Source: a virus
Reading direction: 5' to 3' (one strand)
IMG/VR virus record: IMGVR_UViG_3300010149_000138
Span: 1 to 26,503 of that record
Length of the DNA stretch: 26,503 bases
The notes beneath the pieces were generated by a model. The model was not told where the DNA came from. It did no database searches and saw nothing but the letters and a program-made list of their open reading frames with translations. Of the stretch, positions 5,711 through 12,437 are shown piece by piece (position 1 is the stretch's first letter; the number at the start of each line of letters is the position of its first letter). The translations under genes and the position numbers were made by a program.

Positions 5711-5913
5711 GTAAGATACAAGAGATAGAAGAAGAACTGAGGCATTTGAAAGAAGCATTACTTCATCTTGAGAAAGCAATAGATGAATATGAATCTATAG
5801 ACTGGCCAACTGGTATATATGTTCCACATCATGTGGAAATGGAAATGGGCCAAGTTCAAATAGAAATAGATAGTAGAATAGAAAGGATAGAAGATAAACT
5901 GGAGAGGATTTAA
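5707..5913 (+). CDS. Hypothetical coiled-coil protein, 68 aa
   Basis: Heptad-like Leu/Ile spacing in residues 4-28 (IQEIEEELRHLKEALLHLEK) and again near the C-terminus (IEIDSRIERIEDKLERI) indicates two coiled-coil helices joined by a Pro/His-containing loop, so a helical hairpin that oligomerises is likely. It overlaps both neighbours by 1-4 nt. Function unknown. Confidence 0.6.
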   Translation: MSKIQEIEEELRHLKEALLHLEKAIDEYESIDWPTGIYVPHHVEMEMGQVQIEIDSRIERIEDKLERI

Positions 5914-6053
5914 TGAAATACATATTAACAGATTACGCAGGAGTAGAAGAAGATGAAGAACCCCACATAAGGGTATTCAAAAACAAAGACGAAGTAATTC
6001 AACAATTGTTGAGTTGGGTCGGAGAACAAGTCACACTAGAGGTGAAAAGATGA
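5913..6053 (+). CDS. Hypothetical small protein, 46 aa
   Basis: Starts within the previous TAA (TAATG), with GGAG 5901-5904 at suitable distance, and its TGA overlaps the ATG at 6050. Composition is acidic, with strand-helix-strand character (KYILTDYAG, DEVIQQLLSWV, QVTLEVKR). The packing argues for a real gene, and it is the only reading that fills this gap. Family unknown. Confidence 0.5.
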   Translation: MKYILTDYAGVEEDEEPHIRVFKNKDEVIQQLLSWVGEQVTLEVKR

Positions 6054-7288
6054 GAAGAAATATAACATTACACGGTGGCGAGTTTGTCGCTACTGGAGAT
6101 ATAATTGCAGATGCAGTTGGTGGAAAGTGGGATAATCCAAGTGGTGCTTTTAATATAGCACTGAAGGAAAAACTAACTGAACTATCAGTATCTGATAACT
6201 GGCAAGAGGCTAGAGAAGAATGGAAGGCTACTGGTAATGTCTGGTATGTTCCTATGAAAGATGATGCTACTGAAGTATTACCTGAACCTCATAGAAGTAG
6301 CCATGCTCATTACTGTATTTGTGGTCATCCAATTGCTTGGCATTTTGAAATAGAAAATACTGAGAATGGGCGAATAGAAATTGTCGGTAGTGAACATATT
6401 GGCTTTTGGATGATTGTTCGCCATATGGTAGAGAATCTAGGACTAGATGAGGATATGGTTACTCAAGAGCGAGTTAAGGAATGGATTACTGAAGCCGTTA
6501 AGTCAATGAAGGCTGAATGGTGGTGGGGTCAAAATGGAGAAACCTTTGAAGAGTGGTTTAATGCTATCAAAGAGCAAGACTTAATCTTAAATGTTAGAGA
6601 AGGTAAATCTTACTGGGATGAGAATACTCGCAGATATGAAAATCAAATACATATTCGTAAGAAGTCTTCAGGAACCTATGGAACTTCTGATTATCAAATG
6701 GCCTCAGTAGTTTGGAGATGGAATCATCCTGATAATGAAAAGACTCAAAAAGAAACTAGAGGTTATCCTAACGATAGATTGTGGAATGATATAATGATGT
6801 TTTATTTCAATATAGAGAAACATAATGACACCATCGAAGCAAACGTTCTTGAAAGACAAACTAGAATTGCCCTTATTGCTGAACAGAGGAGACAACAAGA
6901 GGAAACTAGATTGAGAGAGCAAGCGGAATACGATGAAAGACAAAGGATTCGTAGAGAAGAGATGTTAGCGAGGGAAGCAGAACAACAAAGACTTAGAGAT
7001 ACCGCTCTGGAAAGAACTTGCGATGATTGGGGAATAATAGAATTCACAGCAATGGATGGAAGAAATGATTGGGAACAATCCTTCCTTTCTGAAATGATTG
7101 GGCGTATTAATAATATGAGACATATTTCTGAAAAGCAAAAGAAACGAGTGATTAAAATTGTTAATCGTGAAGATGATGAGGCTACAGAAAAACAACTATC
7201 TTATATCCGTAAACTTGGAGGAGAACCCGACACCAATCTAACTAAGAGACAAGCCAGTGCTATGATTGATGAATTAAAGGAGAGATAA
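6050..7288 (+). CDS. Zinc-binding, coiled-coil phage protein, 412 aa
   Basis: The longest frame opens at TTG 6014, but ATG 6050 follows GAGGTGAAAAG and overlaps the previous stop, so it is preferred. Around residue 87, HYCICGHPIAWHF followed by ENTENGRIEIVGSEHIG resembles a short metal-binding beta module seen in many phage proteins. A region of about 70 residues near 255-325 is almost pure Arg/Glu/Gln coiled coil. The C-terminus (ATEKQLSYIRKLGGEPDTN, then LTKRQASAMIDEL) is a small helical module that recurs at the ends of phage DNA-processing proteins. A DNA-metabolism role is likely but unproven. Confidence 0.6.
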   Translation: MRRNITLHGGEFVATGDIIADAVGGKWDNPSGAFNIALKEKLTELSVSDNWQEAREEWKATGNVWYVPMKDDATEVLPEPHRSSHAHYCICGHPIAWHFEIENTENGRIEIVGSEHIGFWMIVRHMVENLGLDEDMVTQERVKEWITEAVKSMKAEWWWGQNGETFEEWFNAIKEQDLILNVREGKSYWDENTRRYENQIHIRKKSSGTYGTSDYQMASVVWRWNHPDNEKTQKETRGYPNDRLWNDIMMFYFNIEKHNDTIEANVLERQTRIALIAEQRRQQEETRLREQAEYDERQRIRREEMLAREAEQQRLRDTALERTCDDWGIIEFTAMDGRNDWEQSFLSEMIGRINNMRHISEKQKKRVIKIVNREDDEATEKQLSYIRKLGGEPDTNLTKRQASAMIDELKER

Positions 7289-7290
7289 TT

Positions 7291-7536
7291 ATGACAGAAT
7301 TAATGGAAAGATATAAAGATATTTTATGTGAAATAAGTGATGTATTAGAAGGGGGAGATGTATCTTTAGATTTTGAAGATGCACCTTCAGCAGCAACTAC
7401 AATTAGAATAATACAAGATATAGTTTCTAATGCGTTGGATGGTATAAATAGTTTAGAAAAAATAAACTTAATGCTTAACACTACTAATATGAAACATATT
7501 TATGAAGAGTCTAGAAATCAGGGGGAATATAAGTGA
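7291..7536 (+). CDS. Hypothetical acidic protein, 81 aa
   Basis: GGAGAG at 7279-7284 precedes the ATG. The protein is helical, acidic in its first half (DVLEGGDVSLDFEDAP), with a second helix of about 20 residues. It contains no Cys. The stop overlaps the GTG of the next small gene (GTGA at 7533-7536), implying coupled translation. Not recognised. Confidence 0.6.
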   Translation: MTELMERYKDILCEISDVLEGGDVSLDFEDAPSAATTIRIIQDIVSNALDGINSLEKINLMLNTTNMKHIYEESRNQGEYK

Positions 7537-7664
7537 AATGTGATATATGTCTTGAAACCCAAGACAAAGAAGTTAGCATGTATTGTGCAAAATATAAAGC
7601 CTGTTTCAAATGTATTAATCTACTCATAGATAGTAGAATGCATTTGCTAGGGAGGAATAAATAA
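7533..7664 (+). CDS. RING-like/treble-clef zinc peptide, 43 aa
   Basis: The frame begins at GTG 7533 (GTGA overlap, GGGGG upstream) and ends in TAATG with the next gene. The peptide reads C-x2-C-x11-C-x5-C-x2-C, and its text (KCDICLETQDKEV, then CFKCI) closely follows the first half of RING fingers (CxICLE...V...C.H..C..CI). The RING histidine and the second C-x2-C pair are missing, so at most it is a half-RING or single treble clef. Its place two genes before a ubiquitin-like gene makes an E3-like or adaptor role worth testing; any zinc-binding role is possible. Confidence 0.45.
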   Translation: MKCDICLETQDKEVSMYCAKYKACFKCINLLIDSRMHLLGRNK

Positions 7665-7921
7665 TGAAGAAAATAGAACTAGAAAAAGAATTAGAGCGAG
7701 TAAATGGTTTAGTTAGTGAATTGAGTGGAGATATGTTTACACTCAAAGAAAAAAATGATGGCCTTGAACAGTATGTTCTTCAATTGAGGAATAAACTACA
7801 AGAGGTATCTATTATGCTAACCCAATACGAAAAAACTGTCTTACTTATGGCAGGTCGAATACAAGAAAAAGACAACATTATAAGTGAACAAAATAATAAT
7901 ATAAATAGGAGAAGTGATTGA
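7664..7921 (+). CDS. Hypothetical coiled-coil protein, 85 aa
   Basis: Residues 3-80 form an almost continuous heptad pattern of Leu/Ile/Val with Glu/Lys (LEKELERVNGLVSELSGDMF; EKNDGLEQYVLQLRNKLQEV), a long parallel coiled coil. AGGGAGG at 7649-7655 gives good spacing to ATG 7664. It lies between the RING-like peptide and the ubiquitin-like gene, with overlaps on both sides. It might scaffold either neighbour, but this is inference. Confidence 0.6.
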   Translation: MKKIELEKELERVNGLVSELSGDMFTLKEKNDGLEQYVLQLRNKLQEVSIMLTQYEKTVLLMAGRIQEKDNIISEQNNNINRRSD

Positions 7922-8125
7922 ATGAAATTAAGAATTTTGAACGAAACAGGACACACAGAGATGTCAGTAGCAACTACTGAGATTATGGACCATATCAATG
8001 AACACGCCACCCATTGGGTATTCGTAGACGGCGATATGATTAACAGAAGTGAAATTTCCAGTATTAACTGGGATGATGTTTCCGATGTTGATTTAGTTCC
8101 TGCCATCGTTGGCGGAAACTGTTGA
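7922..8125 (+). CDS. Ubiquitin-like/MoaD-like beta-grasp protein ending GGNC, 67 aa
   Basis: The pattern fits a beta-grasp fold: strand KLRILNET (3-9), hairpin into TEMSVAT (12-18), helix EIMDHINEH (20-28), strand WVFVDGDMI (32-40), short helix 43-54, and final strand VDLVPAIVGG (56-65). The end, D-V-D-L-V-P-A-I-V-G-G, is very like MoaD/ThiS C-termini (xxPPVAGG), the tail adenylated by E1-type enzymes. Two extra residues (Asn66, Cys67) follow the GG, as in precursors trimmed by JAMM proteases. An E1-like and a JAMM gene lie about 4.4 kb downstream on the same strand. A sulfur-carrier role is the alternative to protein conjugation. Confidence 0.6.
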   Translation: MKLRILNETGHTEMSVATTEIMDHINEHATHWVFVDGDMINRSEISSINWDDVSDVDLVPAIVGGNC

Positions 8126-8210
8126 ACTCTATTGTTTAGTAGTAATACTGAGCAAGGTGTGGTTTACAAGTAATAAGAGGTTCTAGTCCCCCTCTTCCCA
8201 CACTAGAGTT
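8125..8210 (+). ncRNA. Three-way-junction structured RNA
   Basis: Complementary segments close a compact fold. P1 is AACTCTA/TAGAGTT (8125-8131 and 8204-8210). P2 is an 8-bp stem GTTTAGTA/TACTGAGC with a GTAA (GNRA-type) tetraloop (8134-8153, two G-U pairs). P3 is GTGTGG/CCACAC (8157-8162 and 8198-8203), extended past an internal loop by AAGAGG/CCTCTT (8175-8180 and 8191-8196). It begins at the stop of the Ubl gene and precedes a new promoter, so it may be an operon-end element, a processed small RNA or a riboswitch-like fold. It is not a normal tRNA. Confidence 0.55.
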
Positions 8211-8234
8211 TAAACATTAAAATTAAGACTAAAG

Positions 8235-8275
8235 ATAACAATATATAAATTGGACTTCTTTCATAAAGTTCGATA
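8235..8275 (+). promoter_or_regulatory. Probable promoter for the second rightward operon
   Basis: ATATATAAAT at 8241-8250 is the strongest TATA-like element in the 225-bp gap between the ubiquitin-like gene and the winged-helix gene. A start about 25 bp on (near 8270) would give an 80-nt leader before ATG 8351. The ACCATATGGT palindrome of the left region is absent, so this promoter is of a different class. Confidence 0.45.
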
Positions 8276-8350
8276 GTTCTATCTAGGTAAGCGTAGCCTT
8301 CATATAGACCAAAATTGGTAATCAAAATTACCGTTACGGGGATGACTGTT

Positions 8351-8767
8351 ATGTATAAAATATTAAAGATAGAAGGTAGAAAAAGTAGAAAAATTAGAAC
8401 TTTAATTTTCCTATTACAAGAAAATGGAGAAATGTCTACTCCAGAAATAAATAACTATTTCATAGGAAAAAAGATAAGTATGACTATTAATGAATTATCT
8501 AATGTATTGAAAAAGTATGGATGCTTCCAACACGTTGGTTATACTAAAAAAGATAGTATGATAAGTGGGGCATATGAAGTCAAAACTTGGTCATTAGATT
8601 ATGATGGTATAATCAAGAAATATGAAACTAAAGATTATACTTTAAATGATGGATGGTGGAGAAAGGTAGTGTTTGACACTTCTTCTCTAGAATTCACACC
8701 CATATCAGACCACACTAAAAGTGGTCTATGGGGAGATATTAGACAACAACTAGAGGAAAATAAATGA
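8351..8767 (+). CDS. Winged-helix-like protein, 138 aa
   Basis: The frame runs back to a TTG at 8315, but GGGGATGA at 8338-8345 places the ATG at 8351 at the right distance. Residues 15-60 (KIRTLIFLLQENGEMSTPEI, NNYFIGKKISMTINELSNVL, KKYG) have the helix-helix-helix-wing order of a winged helix-turn-helix, and the rest is beta-rich with several Trp. First gene after the 8241 promoter, so an operon regulator or DNA-binding replication accessory is plausible. Family not identified. Confidence 0.5.
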   Translation: MYKILKIEGRKSRKIRTLIFLLQENGEMSTPEINNYFIGKKISMTINELSNVLKKYGCFQHVGYTKKDSMISGAYEVKTWSLDYDGIIKKYETKDYTLNDGWWRKVVFDTSSLEFTPISDHTKSGLWGDIRQQLEENK

Positions 8768-9072
8768 TATTTAAAAATATAAATGAACTTCGTAACTGTT
8801 TTATTGAAGTTCTAGAAGATTATATACCTAATGAAGACTATATTCACATAGTAAGTGAAGTAGATAAAATTAGGAGTTTAGAATTAAACGATGAAACTAA
8901 ACAGAATGTGTGCAATAATGAATTAAGGAAAGTCTTGATAAAGAACAATGTAGTGCCTAGTTATAAAATCATAGAGTGGCTCGAAGAGCGTAAAGAAGAA
9001 TACTTAGATTTAATGGCATACATTGAGAGTGATTATGAGTGGAAAAAGAAACACAACATCGCTACAGAATAA
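8764..9072 (+). CDS. Hypothetical helical protein, 102 aa
   Basis: Overlaps the previous stop by ATGA (8764-8767), with GAGG just upstream. Almost entirely charged helices (INELRNCFIEVLEDYIP; EVDKIRSLELNDETKQNVCN; IIEWLEERKEEYLDLMAYIE). No metal-binding or membrane features. Not recognised. Its C-terminal 33 nt may overlap the following small gene in another frame. Confidence 0.6.
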   Translation: MIFKNINELRNCFIEVLEDYIPNEDYIHIVSEVDKIRSLELNDETKQNVCNNELRKVLIKNNVVPSYKIIEWLEERKEEYLDLMAYIESDYEWKKKHNIATE

Positions 9073-9212
9073 GTATCTGTAAAGCAAACGGTAGCGTTTG
9101 GATGGAAGAGTGTGAAGATATTTCTGTCATGATAGAACAAATAGAAAGACTACTTAATAAGCATCCACATCTGTTAGTTTCACGACAGAAAGTGGTGGAA
9201 AAGAATGAATGA
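9039..9212 (+). CDS. Hypothetical small protein, 57 aa
   Basis: This frame is open after a TGA at 9036 and can start at GTG 9039 or ATG 9102. The part before 9102 (HRYRISICKANGSVWMEECE) reads like real protein, favouring the GTG and a 34-nt overlap with the upstream gene. The C-terminal half is an amphipathic helix (ISVMIEQIERLLNKH). The stop overlaps the next gene. The start is uncertain; the gene itself is likely. Confidence 0.4.
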   Translation: MEKETQHRYRISICKANGSVWMEECEDISVMIEQIERLLNKHPHLLVSRQKVVEKNE

Positions 9213-9357
9213 TAAAAACCCCGATTATGTAAAAGGGAAAGGAAGAAATATAGCAACTCGTTGCCGAATTTGTGGTGGACAATTAACCCACCCACAAGAC
9301 ATGAAGAGTGAGGCTCATCAGCCTTGCCTTAAGAAATATAAAAGTAAATTGAGGTGA
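9205..9357 (+). CDS. Small zinc-binding protein, 50 aa
   Basis: ATG 9205 lies 6-8 nt after GTGGTGGAAAAG-type purine sequence and overlaps the previous stop. The peptide has CRIC at 20-23, then H29, H38 and C41, consistent with one zinc site, on a basic background. Its end places GGTGAT just before the next ATG. Short single-zinc proteins of this type recur in the window (7533, 11993, 15387). Function unknown. Confidence 0.5.
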   Translation: MNDKNPDYVKGKGRNIATRCRICGGQLTHPQDMKSEAHQPCLKKYKSKLR

Positions 9358-9361
9358 TAAC

Positions 9362-10603
9362 ATGCCAGAAGTATTATTAAAAAGAGCAGATGATTCAGGT
9401 GAATTTGATTCAACATTAGTTAGGTTTGGAGATGAAACAACTTATTCAACTACTCAACTTTATCCTACTCACTATAGGCGAGCCAATAACCCAATGATTG
9501 AAGCAATCAAGGTTTGGTTAAAAGATAAACTTAGAATAAGTAGGAAGTCTATGTATAGAAGAACTTGGAATTCTAATAATAGAACTAGAGGGTATTATAC
9601 TCCAGTCGAAGAAGAACCAACTCCTGTTAAAACAGTAGAGTTTTCTCATACCATTTATATTGGTGATGAGGGATACGTTATACTGTTTAATAAAGTTGGA
9701 ACTCGTTACTTCATTAATGGAATGATGGGTAATAAATCAGTATTGATTGCTGCTTTGGCTAGAACTATATTCAAATCTTGTTTTAGTGATGACCCACTAG
9801 AGTTAGATAGATTTCTAATTAAACATATACAATTGCCAGAAAATGTATCCTATGCTTTAGAGAATCGTGCGCCTTATCACTTCTATTTAGAAGGAGAAGA
9901 TGGTCAATACTCTAAGAGAATTGAGTGTAGACTCAAGACTAATATTATAGGAGATAATAAAATAGCAATAGAATTATCTGATGGTATTTGGGGTCAAATG
10001 TCTATTAGGGAATTAAACGTATATATGAACTCATATCTAAATAAAAAGAACCGAGGTAGTTGGTCTAATCTAACTCCTTCCGCTTTGTGGGAGAAAGTAA
10101 TGAAGAGACTACCAACTGAAGCAGAAGAACATCTTATGGTGGCTTTTCTAAATCAGAATAGAACTTCTAAGGTTGTTAAAGAGCGAGCGAGGGATTTGAT
10201 GGTTCATTTATCATCCCGTTATCCTGATAGAGTTAAGATTAATTGGGGTTCACCTGATAAATTACTAGATGTATCAGAGAATCCTACTATAATGTATATC
10301 AATGGTAAGATTGCTGATTGGAAATTGACAGATAGAGGATTAAAATCACAGGGACAACAAAATGTTTCTACTTTCGTTTGGATTCATGAAGAAGATAGCG
10401 AGAAAGGAGAATGGCGTGGCCCGATTTGTGTAGATAATTTAGATAATAAGTCACCTACTGGCGACCAATTCGTAACCAGAGCATTAGGATTACTCAATGA
10501 TGATTTATTAGTAAATAGAGTATCTACGATTAAGTCATACTTAAATAGTAGACACGAAGTAGCACAGAATGACCAAAGAATTTCGCTGTTCCAAAAGGAA
10601 TAG
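9362..10603 (+). CDS. Large protein with E2-like C-terminal region, 413 aa
   Basis: GAGGTGATAAC precedes the ATG. Residues 1-80 are basic and poorly ordered, and 90-225 form a strand-rich domain of unknown type. Residues 268-300 hold a helix, strands at 308-320 and 335-342 follow, and then comes W351-R-G-P-I-C356-V-D-N-L with SP at 364-365 and a helix VTRALGLLND. The last part parallels the E2 active site (G-x-I-C-L-D-x-L, then W-SP, then helix and LL-x-D). His342 lies 14 residues before Cys356. I infer a divergent E2/Ubc-like domain acting with the virus's Ubl and E1. The match is short and unconfirmed; the full-length family is not recognised. Confidence 0.5.
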   Translation: MPEVLLKRADDSGEFDSTLVRFGDETTYSTTQLYPTHYRRANNPMIEAIKVWLKDKLRISRKSMYRRTWNSNNRTRGYYTPVEEEPTPVKTVEFSHTIYIGDEGYVILFNKVGTRYFINGMMGNKSVLIAALARTIFKSCFSDDPLELDRFLIKHIQLPENVSYALENRAPYHFYLEGEDGQYSKRIECRLKTNIIGDNKIAIELSDGIWGQMSIRELNVYMNSYLNKKNRGSWSNLTPSALWEKVMKRLPTEAEEHLMVAFLNQNRTSKVVKERARDLMVHLSSRYPDRVKINWGSPDKLLDVSENPTIMYINGKIADWKLTDRGLKSQGQQNVSTFVWIHEEDSEKGEWRGPICVDNLDNKSPTGDQFVTRALGLLNDDLLVNRVSTIKSYLNSRHEVAQNDQRISLFQKE

Positions 10604-10638
10604 AGAACTGAAACGGTCATCCATTGGGGTGACAAAAC

Positions 10639-11487
10639 ATGAAATGCGTAGAGTGCGGAGCATCTTGTATAGAAGTAAGAGGAGAACTATCCTGTATATC
10701 TTGTGGATTAGTAGGTGAAAGAGTTTTTGAGCCAATTAATAGATTTGATTCTAAAGAATTAGTTAGACATAAAGATACTATTTTAGGTAGTGTAATTGGA
10801 ACTGACAACATAAAAGGTTGGGCTAAATTGAGAAGACTGGCGGTTACTTCTGGGTTAACTAAACAACAAAATTACCAGAGAGATATTAATTTTCACATAA
10901 GCGTGACTGCTAGTGAGTTTAACTTATCAGAATCCGCTAAATCGGATATGAGAATCTATTATGATAAGTTGCGTAAAGAGCATATCTTTACCACTAGAAT
11001 GAGGTATGAAGAGCGAATGGCTGCTATAGGTTATATGGTTCTAAAAGAACACGGCTACTCTTATACTTTAAAGGAAGTATCTAAAATATTAGAGATTCCT
11101 TCTAAAACTATAAGTAGACTGTCTAGACTTTACGCTAGGAACTTAGGCAAGTCGCACGTATTTTCCAACACGAATTATAATTCTTTATTGGAGAAGTTTT
11201 GTAGTAAGTTAGGTAAGGATAGAAGTTTCATTAATGATTGTGTAAATCTATATTCTTACTTAGATAAGATAGACTCTAATTATCCGTCTTCTTCTCATCT
11301 TTCTGGTATAGTTTATTTTGTAGAAACTACTAGACCCGTTAGAGAGTCTACTCAAAAACAGATAGCGGCTGAATTTAAAATATCGGTGATGTCAGTTAAG
11401 AATCATTACAATAAAATATTAAATCTATTGGCTATTAAAAATACTAATGGGTTAACCGTGGATAATATAGTGGAGGGAATAAGATGA
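10639..11487 (+). CDS. TFIIB-like transcription initiation factor (viral TFB), 282 aa
   Basis: An N-terminal zinc ribbon, C3-x2-C6 and C19-x2-C22 (MKCVECGASC, then CISCG), is followed by a linker and two cyclin-like repeats. The first spans about 65-155 and ends in a helix-turn-helix (LKEVSKILEIPSKTISRLSR). The second spans about 175-275 and ends in another (STQKQIAAEFKISVMSVKNH). This is the TFB/TFIIB layout; length is slightly below the usual 300 residues. It would recruit host RNA polymerase with TBP to chosen promoters. GGTGAC precedes the ATG. The repeated viral promoters at the left are obvious candidate targets. Confidence 0.8.
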   Translation: MKCVECGASCIEVRGELSCISCGLVGERVFEPINRFDSKELVRHKDTILGSVIGTDNIKGWAKLRRLAVTSGLTKQQNYQRDINFHISVTASEFNLSESAKSDMRIYYDKLRKEHIFTTRMRYEERMAAIGYMVLKEHGYSYTLKEVSKILEIPSKTISRLSRLYARNLGKSHVFSNTNYNSLLEKFCSKLGKDRSFINDCVNLYSYLDKIDSNYPSSSHLSGIVYFVETTRPVRESTQKQIAAEFKISVMSVKNHYNKILNLLAIKNTNGLTVDNIVEGIR

Positions 11488-11747
11488 TTAGAGAAATAAT
11501 TCAAAAGGTAAATGATACCACTATCATAGTTTATGATGATACCAACTTGAGTGGTTATAGGTTCATAAATAAAACAGGTAAAAACACCTATGCAGGAAAT
11601 AGTGTTTACTTTACCTTAACGGATAATTACCCCAATCAACCTATCTTAGTGGAGAAAAAGAAGAGGTTTGCACCAGTGGTTATAGCGATTGGTCAACAAG
11701 ATATAAATGAATATATTATGTTAAGTAAGATAATAGAGGAGGAATAA
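11484..11747 (+). CDS. Hypothetical protein, 87 aa
   Basis: Overlaps the TFB stop by ATGA (11484-11487), with GGAGGG upstream, so it is translationally coupled to TFB. Mostly beta strands (TTIIVYDDTN, YRFINKTG, SVYFTLTDN, FAPVVIAIG), then a short helix. It might assist TFB, but coupling is the only evidence. Not recognised. Confidence 0.6.
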   Translation: MIREIIQKVNDTTIIVYDDTNLSGYRFINKTGKNTYAGNSVYFTLTDNYPNQPILVEKKKRFAPVVIAIGQQDINEYIMLSKIIEEE

Positions 11748-11749
11748 TA

Positions 11750-11992
11750 ATGAGAGCAAAAAGCACTACCCATGTAGAATATGAAGTATGTAAGGCGATA
11801 TTAGAATCACCTGAATTAGCAATAGTTATTGGTCAAGTTAAATCTAGACTAGTTCCTATGGCTGATGACGTAGCAGAAAAAAGATTTAATGTTGGAACTA
11901 AAAGTCTATCACAATTATTGCAGAATATTGTAGATAGAAGATTACATCGCATTCCAAAAGACCACCCAGATTATACACCCAAAGGTGATTAG
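11750..11992 (+). CDS. Hypothetical helical protein, 80 aa
   Basis: GAGGAGG lies 6-8 nt upstream of the ATG. Residues 8-30 and 48-66 are helices, with VGTKSLSQLLQNIVDRRLHRI looking like a possible DNA- or protein-contact helix followed by a short basic Pro-rich end. Could be a small winged-helix or host-factor mimic. Family not recognised. Confidence 0.55.
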   Translation: MRAKSTTHVEYEVCKAILESPELAIVIGQVKSRLVPMADDVAEKRFNVGTKSLSQLLQNIVDRRLHRIPKDHPDYTPKGD

Positions 11993-12295
11993 GTGGAAGA
12001 AGAGGACTTAGGTTCTCTAAGAGCAGAATGGTCGAGAACAGTTAGAGCAGATATGTTCAAAAAACTATTCTCCAATGCTCCTAAGAGAAGCAAATGTAAA
12101 ATATGTAAAGTGAGTTATCCTAATTCTATTACTACTGGTAGTAGTATAGTTCACTGTATGTGTCCAGAGTGTATAACTGGAATCATAGGAAAAAGGAAAG
12201 TTAAGAAGATTAACAAACCTGTGGAGGTTAAACCAATGGTAATCAAAGAAGAAGATTTGATGACATTAAAAGATTATTTGGAGATGAAAATATGA
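11993..12295 (+). CDS. Zinc-ribbon-like protein, 100 aa
   Basis: Starts with GTG directly after the previous TAG, with AAAGGTGAT as ribosome site, and overlaps the next small gene by ATGA. Residues about 36-61 carry C-K-I-C, then after about 17 residues C-M-C-P-E-C, a zinc ribbon or knuckle pair. The N-terminus is helical and basic; the C-terminus is Lys/Glu-rich. Possibly nucleic-acid binding or transcription-related, as it follows TFB. Confidence 0.6.
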   Translation: MEEEDLGSLRAEWSRTVRADMFKKLFSNAPKRSKCKICKVSYPNSITTGSSIVHCMCPECITGIIGKRKVKKINKPVEVKPMVIKEEDLMTLKDYLEMKI

Positions 12296-12435
12296 AAGAA
12301 TTTAATGAAAAGATTAAGAAAACAATAGACGCAGAATTAGCGAAAACCCCACCCAATATGAAATTAGAAGTTGATATTGTTATGGAGAAAGAAGGAATTA
12401 GACTTAACTTTACTAGAGTTAAAAAGGAGGAATGA
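12292..12435 (+). CDS. Hypothetical small protein, 47 aa
   Basis: A short frame filling the gap before the E1-like gene. ATGA overlaps the upstream stop, and its end contains the AAAGGAGG that serves the E1 start. The sequence is a helix (EFNEKIKKTIDAELAK), then two strands (KLEVDIVME, IRLNFTRV). Packing and coding-like composition support it. Family unknown. Confidence 0.5.
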   Translation: MKEFNEKIKKTIDAELAKTPPNMKLEVDIVMEKEGIRLNFTRVKKEE

Positions 12436-12437
12436 AT

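Noticed and set aside
6014-6049. TTG start giving a 424-aa protein
   Set aside because: No ribosome site precedes it. ATG 6050 follows GAGGTGA and overlaps the previous stop in the style of the whole cluster.
6420-6429. Further copy of the palindrome (GCCATATGGT)
   Set aside because: It lies inside the 412-aa coding sequence in codons for Arg-His-Met-Val, without CTTTG arms or TATAATT, so it is probably chance.
8125-8210. tRNA gene, suggested by a 7-bp closing stem, 86-nt length and a GTTCTAGTC T-loop-like stretch
   Set aside because: No anticodon arm can be formed, the T-loop purine at position 57 is T, 11 extra nt separate the supposed T stem from the acceptor stem, and the D-like arm is better read as an 8-bp GNRA hairpin. 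The fold is kept as a structured RNA instead.
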